Origin: Monarcha castaneiventris obscurior
Taxonomy: Eukaryota > Chordata > Aves > Passeriformes > Monarchidae
Length of the DNA: 64,000 bases
Assembly: GCA_026261815.1 (NCBI GenBank)
Contig: JAMPIT010000510.1
Coordinates: 20,184,001 to 20,248,000 of the forward strand
Direction of reading: 5' to 3'
Part shown: in pieces, positions 39,701 through 51,491 of the stretch
Position numbering within the stretch: the stretch's first letter is position 1
How the letters are laid out: every line of letters begins with the position of its first letter
Notes under the pieces: model-generated
The model's input: the letters and a program-made list of their open reading frames with translations, nothing else
Database searches by the model: none
What the model was told of the DNA's origin: nothing
Made by a program: the position numbers and the translations under genes

Positions 39701-40340
39701 AAACCCCTGGGCAGAGATTTAGGGTCAGGACAAGCATTAGACTGTTTTCAGGATGTGGTTTAGGTACAGCCAACCTGTTCTCGAGGGTAACAGAGAAGTT
39801 GCCTGCATTTGGTGACCATTTGGTGGCAGCTGGGCTCAGTGCTGAGGAGTGATCTCGGGGCATGCACAGCTTATGGGGGTACTCAGATTCCTAAGTGGCA
39901 CTGAAATCATGTGAGCCGTGAGTTCCAGAAAGGCATTCCTGCCTGTGTATTTTGTAAGAACACCTGGATACCTGGAGACGTGAACACTCCTAGTGAAATG
40001 CCCCAGGAGATCCACTCCTTTCTGTTTCCTTCCTCAGCAGGAAGGCAAAAGCACCAGAATTGGGGTAGATGCCCCAGCTGTGCCGAACTCACTGACTGAT
40101 TCCTGCTGTGATGTCCAAGACTCTGCCCAGCATTGTGCCTGCGCAGTTGGTGGGGCTGGACCACCAGGATGAGGACATCTGCCAGCACCCACCTGCCAAC
40201 TCCACACCGCTGGCACGCTGGCCAAGAGCAGCCTGAGCCTTTGGCTTGCAGCAGGGAGCTGCCCCCTGTTTCCTCACAGCCGAAATTGTTCCCTTTGCAG
40301 CATCTCCGTGCTGCAGGGCTGGGATGGGGAGGGAGGAATG
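36721..40340. other. CDX2-PDX1 intergenic, third part
   Basis: No gene recognised. A short (AAGG)n run lies at 38,956-38,976. The 196-codon plus frame at 38,044-38,634 has no family signal. Confidence 0.55.
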
Positions 40341-40449
40341 GAAGGAAGGAAGGAAGGAAGGAAGGAAGGAAGGAAGGAAGGAAGGAAGGAAGGAAGGAAG
40401 GAAGGAAGGAAGGAAGGAAGGAAGGAAGGAAGGAGGGAGGGAGGGAGGG
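40341..40449. repeat. (GGAA)n/(GGGA)n microsatellite
   Basis: About 23 perfect GGAA units followed by four GGGA units, purine-only on the plus strand. Abuts a GC-rich patch (40,450-40,620). The long frames across it on both strands (poly-KEGR, poly-LPSF) are repeat artefacts. Confidence 0.98.
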
Positions 40450-42299
40450 CTGCAGTGTCGCGGCTCCGCGGGCAGGTGGCAGCGCGGCGGCGGCTCCGTC
40501 GGGTCCCGCCCGGCTCTGCGCCCTCCCGGCCCCCCCGGGCTCTCCGGGGATGCCAGCGGGGCTCTCCGGGAGGGACGGGGTTGCGTTCTGCCAGCCCCCA
40601 CATGCCCCGCGGAGTAGCTGCCATCAGCGTGGCGCTTGCGGAGGTGACTCGCAGACATCAGCGGTGCGAAATGCGTTTCTGCCTCCGAGCTGTGTTACTG
40701 TCTTCATCTGACCTCAAAGAGGAGTCTGGCACAGCCTCCCTCCCCTCCCACGGCTTGTGCCACCATGGATTGATATAAAGGGTTTGAAATCGCTCAGCAT
40801 CCATTTCCCACCGGGCAGCACAGCAGCGTCGAGCATAATTCCACTTGTCCTCTTTCCTCTGATGTGTTTTGCCTTTCTTCTGATACTTGTTGCTACTGCA
40901 ATACAAGACATCAGCCAGTGCTGCCATGTAAAACACGACCCCATGGAACAGAACCTGCCAATGGCTGTGGCACCATCTGGAGAGCCCTGGTGGTGCTAAA
41001 GAAAGCCTTTATATGTCCTACATAAACCATGTTTGAATGGCTGAACAAATCCCTCCTCCTCCTCACTTTTCTATCCTCAGTTCTCCACACTCATCATACC
41101 GCTGATATCCTCTTTTACAGCTGCTGTTCAAGAATATAGCCCAAAGCCCATTCAAATCTGTCCCCTTGGTTGCAGTTAGCTTTGGACCACGGCCTAGATC
41201 TGCTTTACTGGCTCTTGGCTTTACGCCTCTTCCAAGCCCTCACTTGGAACAGTCTCTGCCTTTCTTTGATGAGAGAAAGAGACTCCCTTTCATCAAATTT
41301 CCCTTAGTCCTCCTTCTTTTAGGATGTCTCTCTACACTGGGTAAGTGATGGCTTCAGAAAGCATATTGGGGTGTAGCAGGGGCCATCTAAGAGATGGCAG
41401 AAGATGGAGAGATTCCTGGCAAAGGAGGGTATCTTCTGAGTGGCAGCAGGGAAATTAAGGTGGCAAACAGCCAAGATGTGTCAGGCCTCAAAAGGAAAAT
41501 TAAGCAAGGCAAGGAAACTCTTCTAGTAGCTATGCTGCACCCATGGTCCCACAGGTAATTATCCTCTGCTTCTCTGCCTGCTTCTCTTTGGCCTCCAGAT
41601 CCTGCAGAAGCTCCTGCTTCGTGTCAAAGGTAGTGCAGATGCAGGTGTGCGGTGAGCTGTTTCCAAAATGAAAGACATGACACTTTTTGCAGGATGATGA
41701 ATATTTTGTTGGGTTCATGAATTGAGCTGTCTCATCCAGCTGCTTCTGTTTGCTACAGAAACAGGAGGCAGAGAGGGAGCCCTGGGATTTCGGATTAATG
41801 TGACGTGGCACTGCACCCTCAGATAGGGGCGTGACAGCTTCCTGACTCTTGCCCATCCATTGCTGCTCTCCAACTCTGCCCTTGCCTGATGGTTCTTCCA
41901 TCTGTATCATTGCTCTCTGCTCCATGTTTTATTCCATGTGGACCTGAAGGAGAGAGGAGGGTTGAAAGCAAACTGTTCCTCTTCTCCTCTCCCCCACTCT
42001 TCTGGCTCCCAGCTACAATTCCTTCCCTGTGGCATGGAGGGAATTACTGCCTCTTTAGTTGTTCTCCTCCTGGGTGTTATTTAGTTTCTGCTGCATCTCC
42101 TCTGTCATCCACTCCCTGCTCCATAACCAGGCACGGTGCCAGGCTGGCACTGCAGAGGCGTGCAGAGGAAACACCACATCTCCCTTGGTCTGAGTTCCCC
42201 ACCTCGATGCAGACACGGCCTGCAGGTGTCAGCTTGTCTCTTCCTAGGTGCTGATGTCAGCCTGTAAAAGCCCTGTCTCCCCTAGGCCTCCCTCGCCCC
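40450..42299. other. CDX2-PDX1 intergenic, fourth part
   Basis: Starts with a 170-base GC-rich, CpG-rich patch next to the GGAA repeat, then ordinary-GC sequence. The only possibly coding item is the minus frame at 41,530-41,925, listed separately. Confidence 0.55.
41530..41925 (-). CDS. unassigned 131-codon open reading frame (doubtful gene)
   Basis: I do not recognise it. It begins MEQRAMIQMEEPSGKG, has a middle cysteine-rich part (CFCSKQKQ, SSCKKCHVFHFG, HTCICTTF), and ends in a charged, probably helical stretch (TKQELLQDLEAKEKQAEKQR) before ITCGTMGAA and TAG. The start codon context is good (A at -3, G at +4 on the minus strand). It lies in ordinary-GC DNA, unlike the GC-driven false frames elsewhere. 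Against it: a frame of this length is expected a few times by chance in 64 kb, and no splice partner, promoter or family is evident. It could equally be an exon of a longer gene or noise. Confidence 0.15.
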   Translation of the reverse strand: MEQRAMIQMEEPSGKGRVGEQQWMGKSQEAVTPLSEGAVPRHINPKSQGSLSASCFCSKQKQLDETAQFMNPTKYSSSCKKCHVFHFGNSSPHTCICTTFDTKQELLQDLEAKEKQAEKQRIITCGTMGAA

Positions 42300-43283
42300 A
42301 CTCTCCCCGGTGTGCTGGGACCTGCTCTGTTTAATATTTTTATTGATGACATGGATGAGGGTATTGAGTCTTTCATTAGTAAATTTGCAGATGACACTAA
42401 GCTGGGAGCATGTGTTGATCTGTTGGAGGGTAGGAGGGCTCTGCAGAGAGACCTGGAATGGTTGAATAGATGGGCTGAGTCCAATAGGATGAAGTTTAAC
42501 CTGTCCAAGTGCCGAGTCCTGCATTTTGGCCGCAATAACCCCCTGCAACGCTACAGGCTGGGGACAGAGTGGCTGGAGAGTGCCCAGGCAGAAAGAGACT
42601 TGGGAGTACTCGTTGACAGCCGACTCAACATGAGTCAGCAGTGTGCCCAGGTGGCCAAAAAGGCCAATGGCATCCTGGCCTGTATCAGGAATAGTGTGGC
42701 CAGCAGGAGCAGGGAAGTCATCCTTCCCCTATACTCGGCACTGGTGAGGCCGCACCTTGAGTACTGTGTCCAGTTCTGGGCCCCTCAGTTCAGGAAGGAC
42801 GTGGAGACACTTGAGCGTGTCCAGAGGAGGGCGACAAGGCTGGTGAGGGGCTTGGAGCACAAGCCCTATGAGGAACGGCTGAGGGAGCTGGGGTTGTTTA
42901 GCCTGGAGAAAAGGAGACTCAGAGGTGACCTTATCACTCTCTACAACTTCTTGAAAGGTGGTTGTAGTGAGGTGGGGGTTGGTCTCTTTTTCCGGGCAAC
43001 AACTGACAGAACAAGAGGACACAGTCTTAAGTTGCTCCAAGGGAAATATAGGTTGGATATTAGGAGAAACTTTTTTACAGAAAGAGTAATAATGTATTGG
43101 AATGGTTTACCTGGGGAGGTGGTGGAATCACCATCCCTGGACGTGTTTAAAAAGAGATTGGATGTGGCACTCAGTGCCATGGTTTAGTTTAGTTAAGGTG
43201 TTAGGGCAGAGGTTGGACTCAATGATCTTGAAGGTCTCTTCCAACCTGGTAACACATTCTGTGATTCTGTGATTCTGTGATTA
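42300..43283 (+). mobile_element. CR1-type LINE, 5'-truncated, with intact 3' ORF2
   Basis: Non-LTR retrotransposon fragment about 1 kb long. An uninterrupted frame runs to TAG at about 43,187 and covers the reverse-transcriptase core from [16 protein letters not shown] through FADDTKLG (the catalytic YADD-like box, here FADD) to the C-terminal CR1 block ([40 protein letters not shown]). The 3' end has the CR1 tail GGTTGGACTCAATGATCTTG and three ATTCTGTG-type octamers (43,257-43,281). Similarity to the RT frame starts abruptly near 42,305, marking 5' truncation. The open frame over about 290 codons implies a fairly young insertion. Confidence 0.96.
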
Positions 43284-46200
43284 TAGATCTATAACCAGTG
43301 AAGAATGTAGCCCTGACCTATCTAGTGATCACATCTGGAGGAGAAGCATGGATGCTAAGATTTTCCAACAAGCTATCACTACTCCCAGCCCTCCATAACC
43401 TAATGGCTGGGACTCCATGGTGAGGGTGGGATATTCCAGATCCTCCATGAGCAGTGCTGCTGTGTGGATTACCTCACTCCTCAGAACCAAGTTGAGAGGA
43501 TGGGATAAAAGGAGACATAGAGGCAAATGGGACTTTGCTGGAGCAGGACATAAATCTGCCACCCTACATGGATTTTTATCTCCCACATCTCTGCAGATTT
43601 TCTGACAATTTCCAGTGCCTGCATCTAAATGAATTTGGATTATTTTTCACAGGCACTCTGAGGCAGGTCTGTAAGATTTTTTGCCAAAAATGAGCTTCAC
43701 TTAGAGCCCTGAGCAAGCAGGACTCTAAGTACCTGATGTGACATAACCAGGGACAGCTGGAACAAGCCCTGCATGTAGCAGTGAAAAAACACTACTGCAG
43801 AGCAAGTGCATTAAATGGAAATCTCTGCCAGAATCACACCACTTCCCTTTAGTGTATGGACCAGGAGGAATGTGGAGACAGGTGAGAAAACTCCATCACA
43901 TTACAAGGGGGAATTAAGCCTCTGCAAGAAAGGTACAAGCTACAATTAACAGCTAAGTAAAACACACAAAGCACCTGGTTTCTGTATCATGACTTTTCCC
44001 TAGAAGCCAAATGGCATTCCCAGGTAATGACCTCATCGGTGTCATAATCCTGTAGCTCTTGAGGTCTTGGCATTACATCAGTTACCTTTTTCTTCACCCT
44101 TCTCCATTAATGCCTCCCTCTGGCTTCTTCCCGTAACAAACCAACTGCTTCAGCCTTCACTTGCCTCTCTTCTGACCCCTCCTGCTTTCAGTGCCAGCTC
44201 ATCCTTCTGCCCACCCACTCACTGACAGTTGCCTTCCCTCACTATCTGGAGCACCATTCCTCTACTTGCCTTGTAGACCCATCCTGTCCAGCTTCTGCGT
44301 TTGAGCTCTGGGAATCTGCTCTGAGTCATTTCTCTAAAAAGTCTCTAATAAGGCAAAAGTTGCCTGGAAAATTAATATCCTTCACCAAAACTTTTCCTTT
44401 GGCTTCTTGGGAGGCTGTTTTAAAGAGGAGGGAAGTACACCATCTTCTGCTTTCTGAGAGGGCAGGAAACCATAGGCTATAGCTGCAACATGTAAGACTG
44501 GTTGGATGCTAGGAAAATTCACTTGGGGTAGGAGTAACGTGCTGGAACAGAGAAGATTGGGAAATCTGCAGCTATGTAGCCCTTGGTGAGGAGAACAGAC
44601 CAATATATCTGAAGTGATCTTACTCTGGGCAGAAGAATAGAGTAGAAAGCTCAGCTGTTCCAGCTTCAGTACTGTTTTTGCTCCTTCAGAGATGGTCCTG
44701 AGGAATCCTTTCTTTGTCATGAAAGGGTCATGCAGCTCTACACTTTACAGTCCTTTCCTCTGCCTTTACCTCCACCTAATCTCGTGTACAGCTCGAAATG
44801 TTCTCTTGCACACCTGCCATCAGATGTGCCTCCTCCTATTCGAAGTGAAACTGTCTCACTAAAGTATGTGGGACGAATATAACAAACCATCAATTATGCG
44901 GCAGCAGAGGTTGAAGTTGTGAGCAGGTTTTCAATCACAACTCCAGGAACCAGCTTGACTTTAACAAAAAGTTCTACCACATCCATTCCAGGGTAAAGGA
45001 TTTGATGCCTTCAAAGTAAAGGGGATTTCCCCCTCCTCCCCTTTTTTTGACAATTTTCATTTTTGGGGTAAAAATTCAGCTTAAAGAATGGATTAAAAAA
45101 AATAATCCCAAAACAGGACTTGCTATTCTGCCATCTTATCTTGAGCAATGTCACCTCATGCAGTCTCACCCTTAGCCAAATACTGACTCACCACCAAGGG
45201 CTCAGCAGCTGAAAGGGAGAGAGGGCATACCAGATGAGAGACCAGCTCTCCTGGCTGGAATCCAGGCAGGCAGTGAGAGGCACGTGTTTGAATGAGAGGG
45301 ACCGAGCAGTTGTGCTGAAATGTTGTTAAAAGCCAGAATGCAAGGGGGCTGCTTTGCTACTGCTTGCTGCAGGGAGGTGCAGCCTCCCCTCCAGGAGGGC
45401 TCGCATTCAAAACATGACTTGGAGCCCCACGATGCCGCACCCAGCTGAGGCTCCCAACAGGTAACTGTTTGCTTTTCTCTGGAGAAGGGTTTGGGCCCAG
45501 GGAAGCACTGTTCAAACACAAGTCTGCACAGTCCAGGACCTGGTATACCTCCCCTGGCTCCACCTTGGTCCTGAGACAGCTTGGTCTCCCAGCACGGGCT
45601 GCGGGTGCCCTCCCTTCTCTCCAAGGGCAGCTCCATCCCCTGTTTCTGACTTCTTACAACAGTGAAGCCACTAATCCCTGCCTGCCTCTGCTCTGTGCTT
45701 TGAGGGCTGCAGGGAATGTCCAAAGCAGCCACAGCTGAATATATAATGGCACACACTGCCCGTGCTCAAACAAAATACCAGAGCGCTACCAATCGCTCTT
45801 GAAGACAACTCTTCCAGTATCCACTACCAAGACTAGCCCTGGAAGTGAAGACACAAACCATTACACCCTCTGCTTTCTGAGCCTGCTGGATGTGTTTTAC
45901 TTTTGAATCTTAAATCACTGTGTCAAGGGTTCTTTGAGCAGATGTTTTCCTCCTCTTGGGTCTGGGTCAAAGAACAGGCAGAAAATGAAGATGCCACTGT
46001 CAGCAGCTTATGGTTCCCATCGTTCTCTGCTATGAGACAAAGCCCAGCAACCCCCTCTTTGCCAATGCTCCTTGGCAAATGCACTGCATTTGCAGTGGTC
46101 AGTGCAATCTTCTTGCCTTGCTGGTCCAGCTCACCTGCACCTTCAGAAAACTCTTCCCATTCAATCTATTTTTGGGTTGTTTGTGAAGAATATACCAGTT

Positions 46201-48540
46201 TGCAAAGGCACCTGCCTCTTGTGATCAGTACATCCTGGTGGATGGAGCCAGACATCAGGGCTCCTGTGAACATGCCCAAAGGCACCTCATGCAGAAGGAG
46301 CAGAGCTGCAGCCTCTCCTCCTGGCAGTGGTGCTGCTGGAAGCAAATGATTTCTGGAACAAGCCCTGATATGAAGCAGCAAGTGCGTCAGACCTTATAGT
46401 AGAGGAACCACGTGTTTGAGTTTCCTACTCCATGAATGAGGCTGGCCAGGCCTGATTCATCACCAAGGCACGCTGCAGAGAGAGGGACTCAGCTCATTTC
46501 TTCTGCATTTCATTTGTTCCTGCATATGTTGTGATCCCAAAAGTGCTGGGGAGCAGAGTAGCTGCATACCAGGACAGCAAATGGTGGGAGGAGAGGAGAT
46601 GGAGAAAGGCAGAGATCAGGAGAAGCCTTGACTCCAAGCACTTTCCCCTCTGCTCCACCATTCTTTGCACTTGCAGCTAAAGCACTGCTGGGGCACATTG
46701 GTGCTGGCATAGTGCTCCAGGAAAAGACTGTAAAAGGTGCTGGAAGCCAGTGGGACAGGAGCAATGATGATAGATGTTAAGCGTTAAATGAATGTAAGTA
46801 GGTGAAGCGTAGGGTAAGTGAAAGTAGACAGCGTTCACTACTTAACACAGGCATTGCAGTGTTTCCACATTTCATTGTCATTTCATTTCATTGTCATTTC
46901 ATTTCATTGTCCTCCCTAGATTACTTCCTAAGTGCTATAAACAAAATCCTTTAAGATCTGGCCATTCCTATCCCCATCCAGGGAAGAAGGAAGCAGAAAG
47001 GGACTCAGAAAGCCTTTCTGAGTCACAGTTTTTTGGAAGCCATGTGTGTGCATGTGTGTTTGCATGGCTTGCCTATGCTTATGTGAAAAGGTCTCATAAG
47101 AACAACCCTCTAAGTTATAATGAGTGAAGGGAACACCATGCCATTTCTTTCTACTCCCAAAATAAGCCTTGAAACTCAGCACATAACCCCCAGCCACCTC
47201 TGCCCTGTGTGGAGGGCAGACTGTGAGGTGCATTGCCCAGGACACCAGGCCCTGCTTTGGTGGTTGTTGCAGGGCTGGCATCCCATTCCTGGTTGCACTT
47301 CAAAGCACCAAAGCCTTCCTGAGCAATATTTCTTCTCTCAGCCTACAACATCTCTCTTCAGCTGTGTTCATGGCAGCAGCAGCAACCACAGAGTGGGAGG
47401 TAGCAGCCCTCAGTGTCTGACTGGAAAGTCTTTCACACCTTAGGTTAAATCACTGCTTTCAGAATTGATTTATGGCCGTAATTATCCATAAATGGAGAGA
47501 TTTCCAGGCAAAATTATGGGTTTGTAATAGAGGAGACCAGTATAGTATTGCAATGCTACTTTTCATATGGCCACTGCTGCAGGATAATGGGACACAGTCC
47601 TATTGGGCGGGAGGTAAAGCAGGGGTGGGCACAGGGTGTGCAGGAGATCCCATTTCCCTTGCCTAGCCTCTGCCCAAGCACCGTGGTGCAGCACGGCCCC
47701 AGCAGGGCTGCCCATGTTGTTCCACAGATGGCAGCAGACCCTGGGCCCGAGCTGCAGCCGGGGTTTGCCCAGCAGTGTGTCCTTCACCTTGGATGCCCAG
47801 CCCTGCTTGGAGGAAGGAGAGGTCCTGCCCTGTGCTCTCTCATGGAATAGCAGTCAATGTCTCAGTAGGAGGCAGGAGAAGAACACTTTCCCTGTGGTAT
47901 TGGGGGATGGATCTGAGGAAAGTAGGAGCAGCAAAGGTGTTGCCTGGGCAAAGCTCAATCATGACATGCAGCCTCACTATCCTCCCTGGAGCCATAGGTA
48001 GAACTGATGTCTCCATAGCTCCCGATGGGGTGGATGCCATAGCAAGGTGCACCCAGGGACAGGAAATTTGCCCTGAATCTTGCTCCTTTCTTTAAAATGG
48101 TTATCACTGAACACATACAGTTTTGGGGACATACCTCTCCCGCACCTGCCTAAAGGACTTCACTGTTCCCAAAGAAGGAAATAAAAAACTCTCACACTTT
48201 TTATGTCTTTCCTAACTTTAAAAGTATTTTCAGAATGTTTTGTGGAAATCCTGTCCTAGGGTTAAAGGTGATTGCATATAAATCATAAACTATTTCATAA
48301 GGGGAGGTGTCTCCTAGGTGGATCTATCTGGACAACTGGTTTTGGTGAGATAACACAACAACTCTAGTGACCTAATAACTCTCCATGTCAGCGTTGCCTT
48401 GCCCCAGCACTGTGTGGGGCTGGCTGTTCCGTCATGTGAAGTTACCTTGAGTCTTTAGCTCTACAACATTCCAGAGCTGTCTTGATTTAGTTAATGTTAA
48501 TTTTTCCATTGGTGCAGTCGTAAAAAGGGTGAAAAAAAAA
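43284..48540. other. CDX2-PDX1 intergenic, last part
   Basis: No gene recognised. Short direct repeats of CATTTCATTGT occur at 46,868-46,910. The 184-codon minus frame at 45,202-45,756 has no family signal. An A-rich run lies at 48,531-48,544. Confidence 0.55.
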
Positions 48541-49260
48541 AAAATGTAAGTGCTAAACCAATAAACTATGTCAGCTCTTAGAAGAAAAATACTTTATTCA
48601 TTAAAACTAAGCCATGCAGTTAAAATTCTGCTTCTACTAATAAAAACACCTTGGTACCGTGCTCAAATGATTCATATCTGTTGTGCACCTTTTTCGTTTT
48701 CAAAGCAGAGCACAAAGAAAATCAAACCTGAATGCCCTATACTAAAGAAAGGACAGGCAACTTTTCAGTTACCATGTGTGCTGCTCAGCCAGGGCACCGT
48801 GCTCTACGAATCAGAATAAAATCGGGGTACTTTGTTTGAGAGCCATCCTTTCTGCAGCTGCATCTGTTTTTATAGTGGCTCCCGAACTGTAGTGTGAGTG
48901 CCACACGTTGTAAAAGGTACGTGGAAATTGTTCCACTTCATGTTGCCAGTGACAGGTTAATGCTAATGAATAGTGATTTAAAATTCTGTGGTTTAAAAGT
49001 GGCTTCATGTCCCCCAAAAGTCTAAGAAATATTCCTTTAATTAATATGGTGCTTTGCTTCTTAAGCAGAACAGTTTTATTTGAATTTTGCTCACATAATG
49101 ATTGGTAAAAGTTCTCACTCATTGACTGCGTTTTGATGAATAAGGATATACAAGCTCGGATGATAAATTTCTCAGGCAACTTGCAGGAAAAATTACCAGA
49201 AATACTCCTGTTTCCACATAGATCTTAACGTCCGCAGAGGAAAGAAAAGCAATAGACAAA
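48541..49260. other. AT-rich flank 3' of PDX1
   Basis: AT-rich DNA with two minus-strand AATAAA signals (seen as TTTATT at 48,593-48,598 and 49,075-49,080). Either could end a PDX1 transcript with a 3' UTR of about 2.0-2.5 kb. No coding signal recognised. Confidence 0.4.
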
Positions 49261-49299
49261 TTACACCTTCAGTTCAAGTCTCCAGCTCAGTGTTAGAAG

Positions 49300-50300
49300 T
49301 CTCATGTAAGACGGAGAAATCCCAAAGAGTTGTGACAAGCTATTTGCTCTCCCCCTCGCTTTCAGCCGAAGGACTGGGAACATCCTCTGGCGACAGGTTG
49401 TCTTCCTCCTCATTTTCCTCCTCCCCTGGCACTCCCGGGCAGCGGGAGCGGCTGTGGCGGTCGGTCCCCGAGGGATGCTCGAGGGGTTGCTGCTGCCGGG
49501 CACAGGGCAGGAACCTCCCCGTCGAGGAAAGAAGGAGGATCCGCCTGACCGACAGCAATCCGGACAATTCCTGCTTCCTTCCAACCGCTGTTTTCCGTTT
49601 CTAGTTGGGCTGTGACTTGCTCCCCACCTAGCTGGAACTCCCGTCGGTGTCGGGACGGGAAAGCTGTTCCTGGCAGCAGGGAATGAAGGCAGGCTGGGCC
49701 CGGAGCGGCCGGCGCGGATTCTTCTACCCCCCCTCCCCGTCGGGAAGCCCCGGCCGGGCTCTCCCCGCTCCAGGCCGCAGCAGCCGAGCTCTCCCGCACA
49801 CCGGGCAGGGCCGGGCCGGGCCGGAAAATAGCGCCCAGGGAAAGTCCCCGGCGCTCTGCAGTGCCTCGGGAGGCAGCCGGCCCCCAGCCTCTGCTGGGGT
49901 GTAAAAACAAGTCTGCAGAGAAAAACCACGCACAGAGCCACGCCGGGACAGGAGCTCTTGCTGCAGAGGGGTTTCTCCTCTCCAAGGCAGAGTCCGAGCT
50001 TGCGAAAGAGTTGGAAGAGAGGCAGGAGCCTTTTTCCCGAAGGACAATGTCCCTGGGACCGGCCCTACCCCCCAGATATATCACTCTGTCTGCTCGCTGC
50101 CCGGAGAGCGCCCGCGACTTCTTCTGCTCCATCCCTGGGCTGGCATTCACCCCTCGAAGAGGCGAGCGCAGCCCTGGAGCCGCGGAGCTCCCCGGAGCCG
50201 CGGGCAGCAGCGCAGGGTACCCGCAGCCGCTGCCGGAGCCCGGAGGAGGGGCTGGCTGCCTGTGCCGGTCATCGGGGGAGACAAATCCTGCCCGCAGGAA
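49300..50300. promoter_or_regulatory. CpG-rich island 3' of PDX1
   Basis: About 1 kb of CpG-rich DNA, 0.8-1.8 kb beyond the PDX1 stop. Minus-strand frames (up to 246 codons) lack any domain. It may be PDX1 3' UTR, the promoter of an antisense non-coding RNA, or a Polycomb-type island. A pyrimidine tract follows at 50,305-50,390. Confidence 0.4.
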
Positions 50301-50926
50301 ACGTGGGCTTTTTCTTTTTTAATTTTTTCAATTTTTTTCTCTCTTTTTTTTTTTCCTTACACCCCCCCTTCCCCCCCTCCCCGGCTTTCTTTCCCAAAAG
50401 CAAAAGAAAACGAAAGAAACCAGGCTCCAGTTTCCAAAGAAGTAAGTAACAGTCCTGAGAGAGTTCTCTGCAGAGCCGATGCCCTGGGGGGGCTGGAAGG
50501 GACGGGGACGGCGGGGTGCCAGCCCGGGAATGGGCCGGGATACTCGGGTCCGTGTCTGCGCTTGCGGACCGACGGACGCGGCGGGACGAGCGCCCCGACC
50601 GAGCCGCAAGGAAAGCAGTGTGCCCCGGCTCCTCCTGCGGTGTCCAGACCTCTCCGTGCACCCAGGGCTGCGCACACCGTCGGTGGCAGCCTGGGGCCCA
50701 CCTTCCCCGGGGGAAGCTGTCCCACAGGGCTCGCTGATGCGCGGGCGGCCCGGGGCAGTGCGGCCCAGCTCGTCGCCATCCCGGCGGCTCCCTGCGGCCT
50801 CCTCTGGCCTTAGGGCCCACAGCGAGCCTCTCCTTGTTACAGCGGGACATCTTACATTTACTTGCTGGAGGACGCGAGTTTCGGAGTGGGGGCACCGAGC
50901 TTCCCACGGGGAAGGTGGGAGTGGAT

Positions 50927-51020
50927 CGGCACGGCACGGCACGGCACGGCACGGCACGGCATGGCACGGCACGGCACGGCACGGCATGGCATGGCATGGC
51001 ATGGCGCGGCATGGCACGGC
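50927..51020. repeat. (CGGCA)n pentanucleotide array just 3' of PDX1
   Basis: About 19 units of a 5-base repeat, CGGCA with interspersed TGGCA variants, ending 82 bases downstream of the PDX1 stop. It should therefore be transcribed in the PDX1 3' UTR. The variants cluster toward the proximal end. Confidence 0.97.
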
Positions 51021-51102
51021 GAAGGAAAGCCGGCGCCAGCCTCTCGGCTCTTTTCCATGTCCCATCCTTTCCCCCGTCCCGGGCCGTGGGGCTCCCCGCG
51101 GC

Positions 51103-51491
51103 TCACCGAGAGTCCTGCTGCCTTCTGGGGACTAGGCTGGGGGCGAGAAGGTCCCTGGAGGCTCCCGAGGGAAGGTTCCCAGCGGGGCATGGCTGGAGAT
51201 CCTCCTTGGTCTGGAGCTCCCCGGAGGACACCACGCAGTCTTGCTCGGGGTCGTTGCTGTTGCCCGCCCCTCGCTTTTTGTCTTCTTCCTTCTTCCACTT
51301 CATCCGCCGGTTCTGGAACCAGATCTTGATGTGCCTCTCGGTCAAGTTCAACATGACAGCCAGCTCCACCCGCCGCGGCCTGGAGATGTACTTGTTGAAG
51401 AGAAACTCCTTCTCCAGTTCCAGCAGCTGCGCCCGCGTGTACGCCGTCCTCGTCCGCTTGTTCTCCTCCGGTTCCACCATATAGGATCCCC
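51103..51491 (-). CDS. PDX1: PDX1 exon 2 (homeodomain and C-terminus)
   Basis: Acceptor CTCCAG on the minus strand, just before 51,491. 389 bases to TGA (51,105-51,103). Holds the complete homeodomain; the downstream tail is short and keeps the PEQDC block. Confidence 0.96.

Noticed and set aside
40133..40778. Long frames (up to 192 codons) on both strands near the GGAA repeat
   Set aside because: They are translations of the tetranucleotide array (poly-KEGR or poly-LPSF) and have no non-repeat support.
50269..51065. Long minus frames downstream of PDX1 with MPCHAV/CRAVP repeats
   Set aside because: Produced by the CGGCA array; nothing else in them is recognisable.
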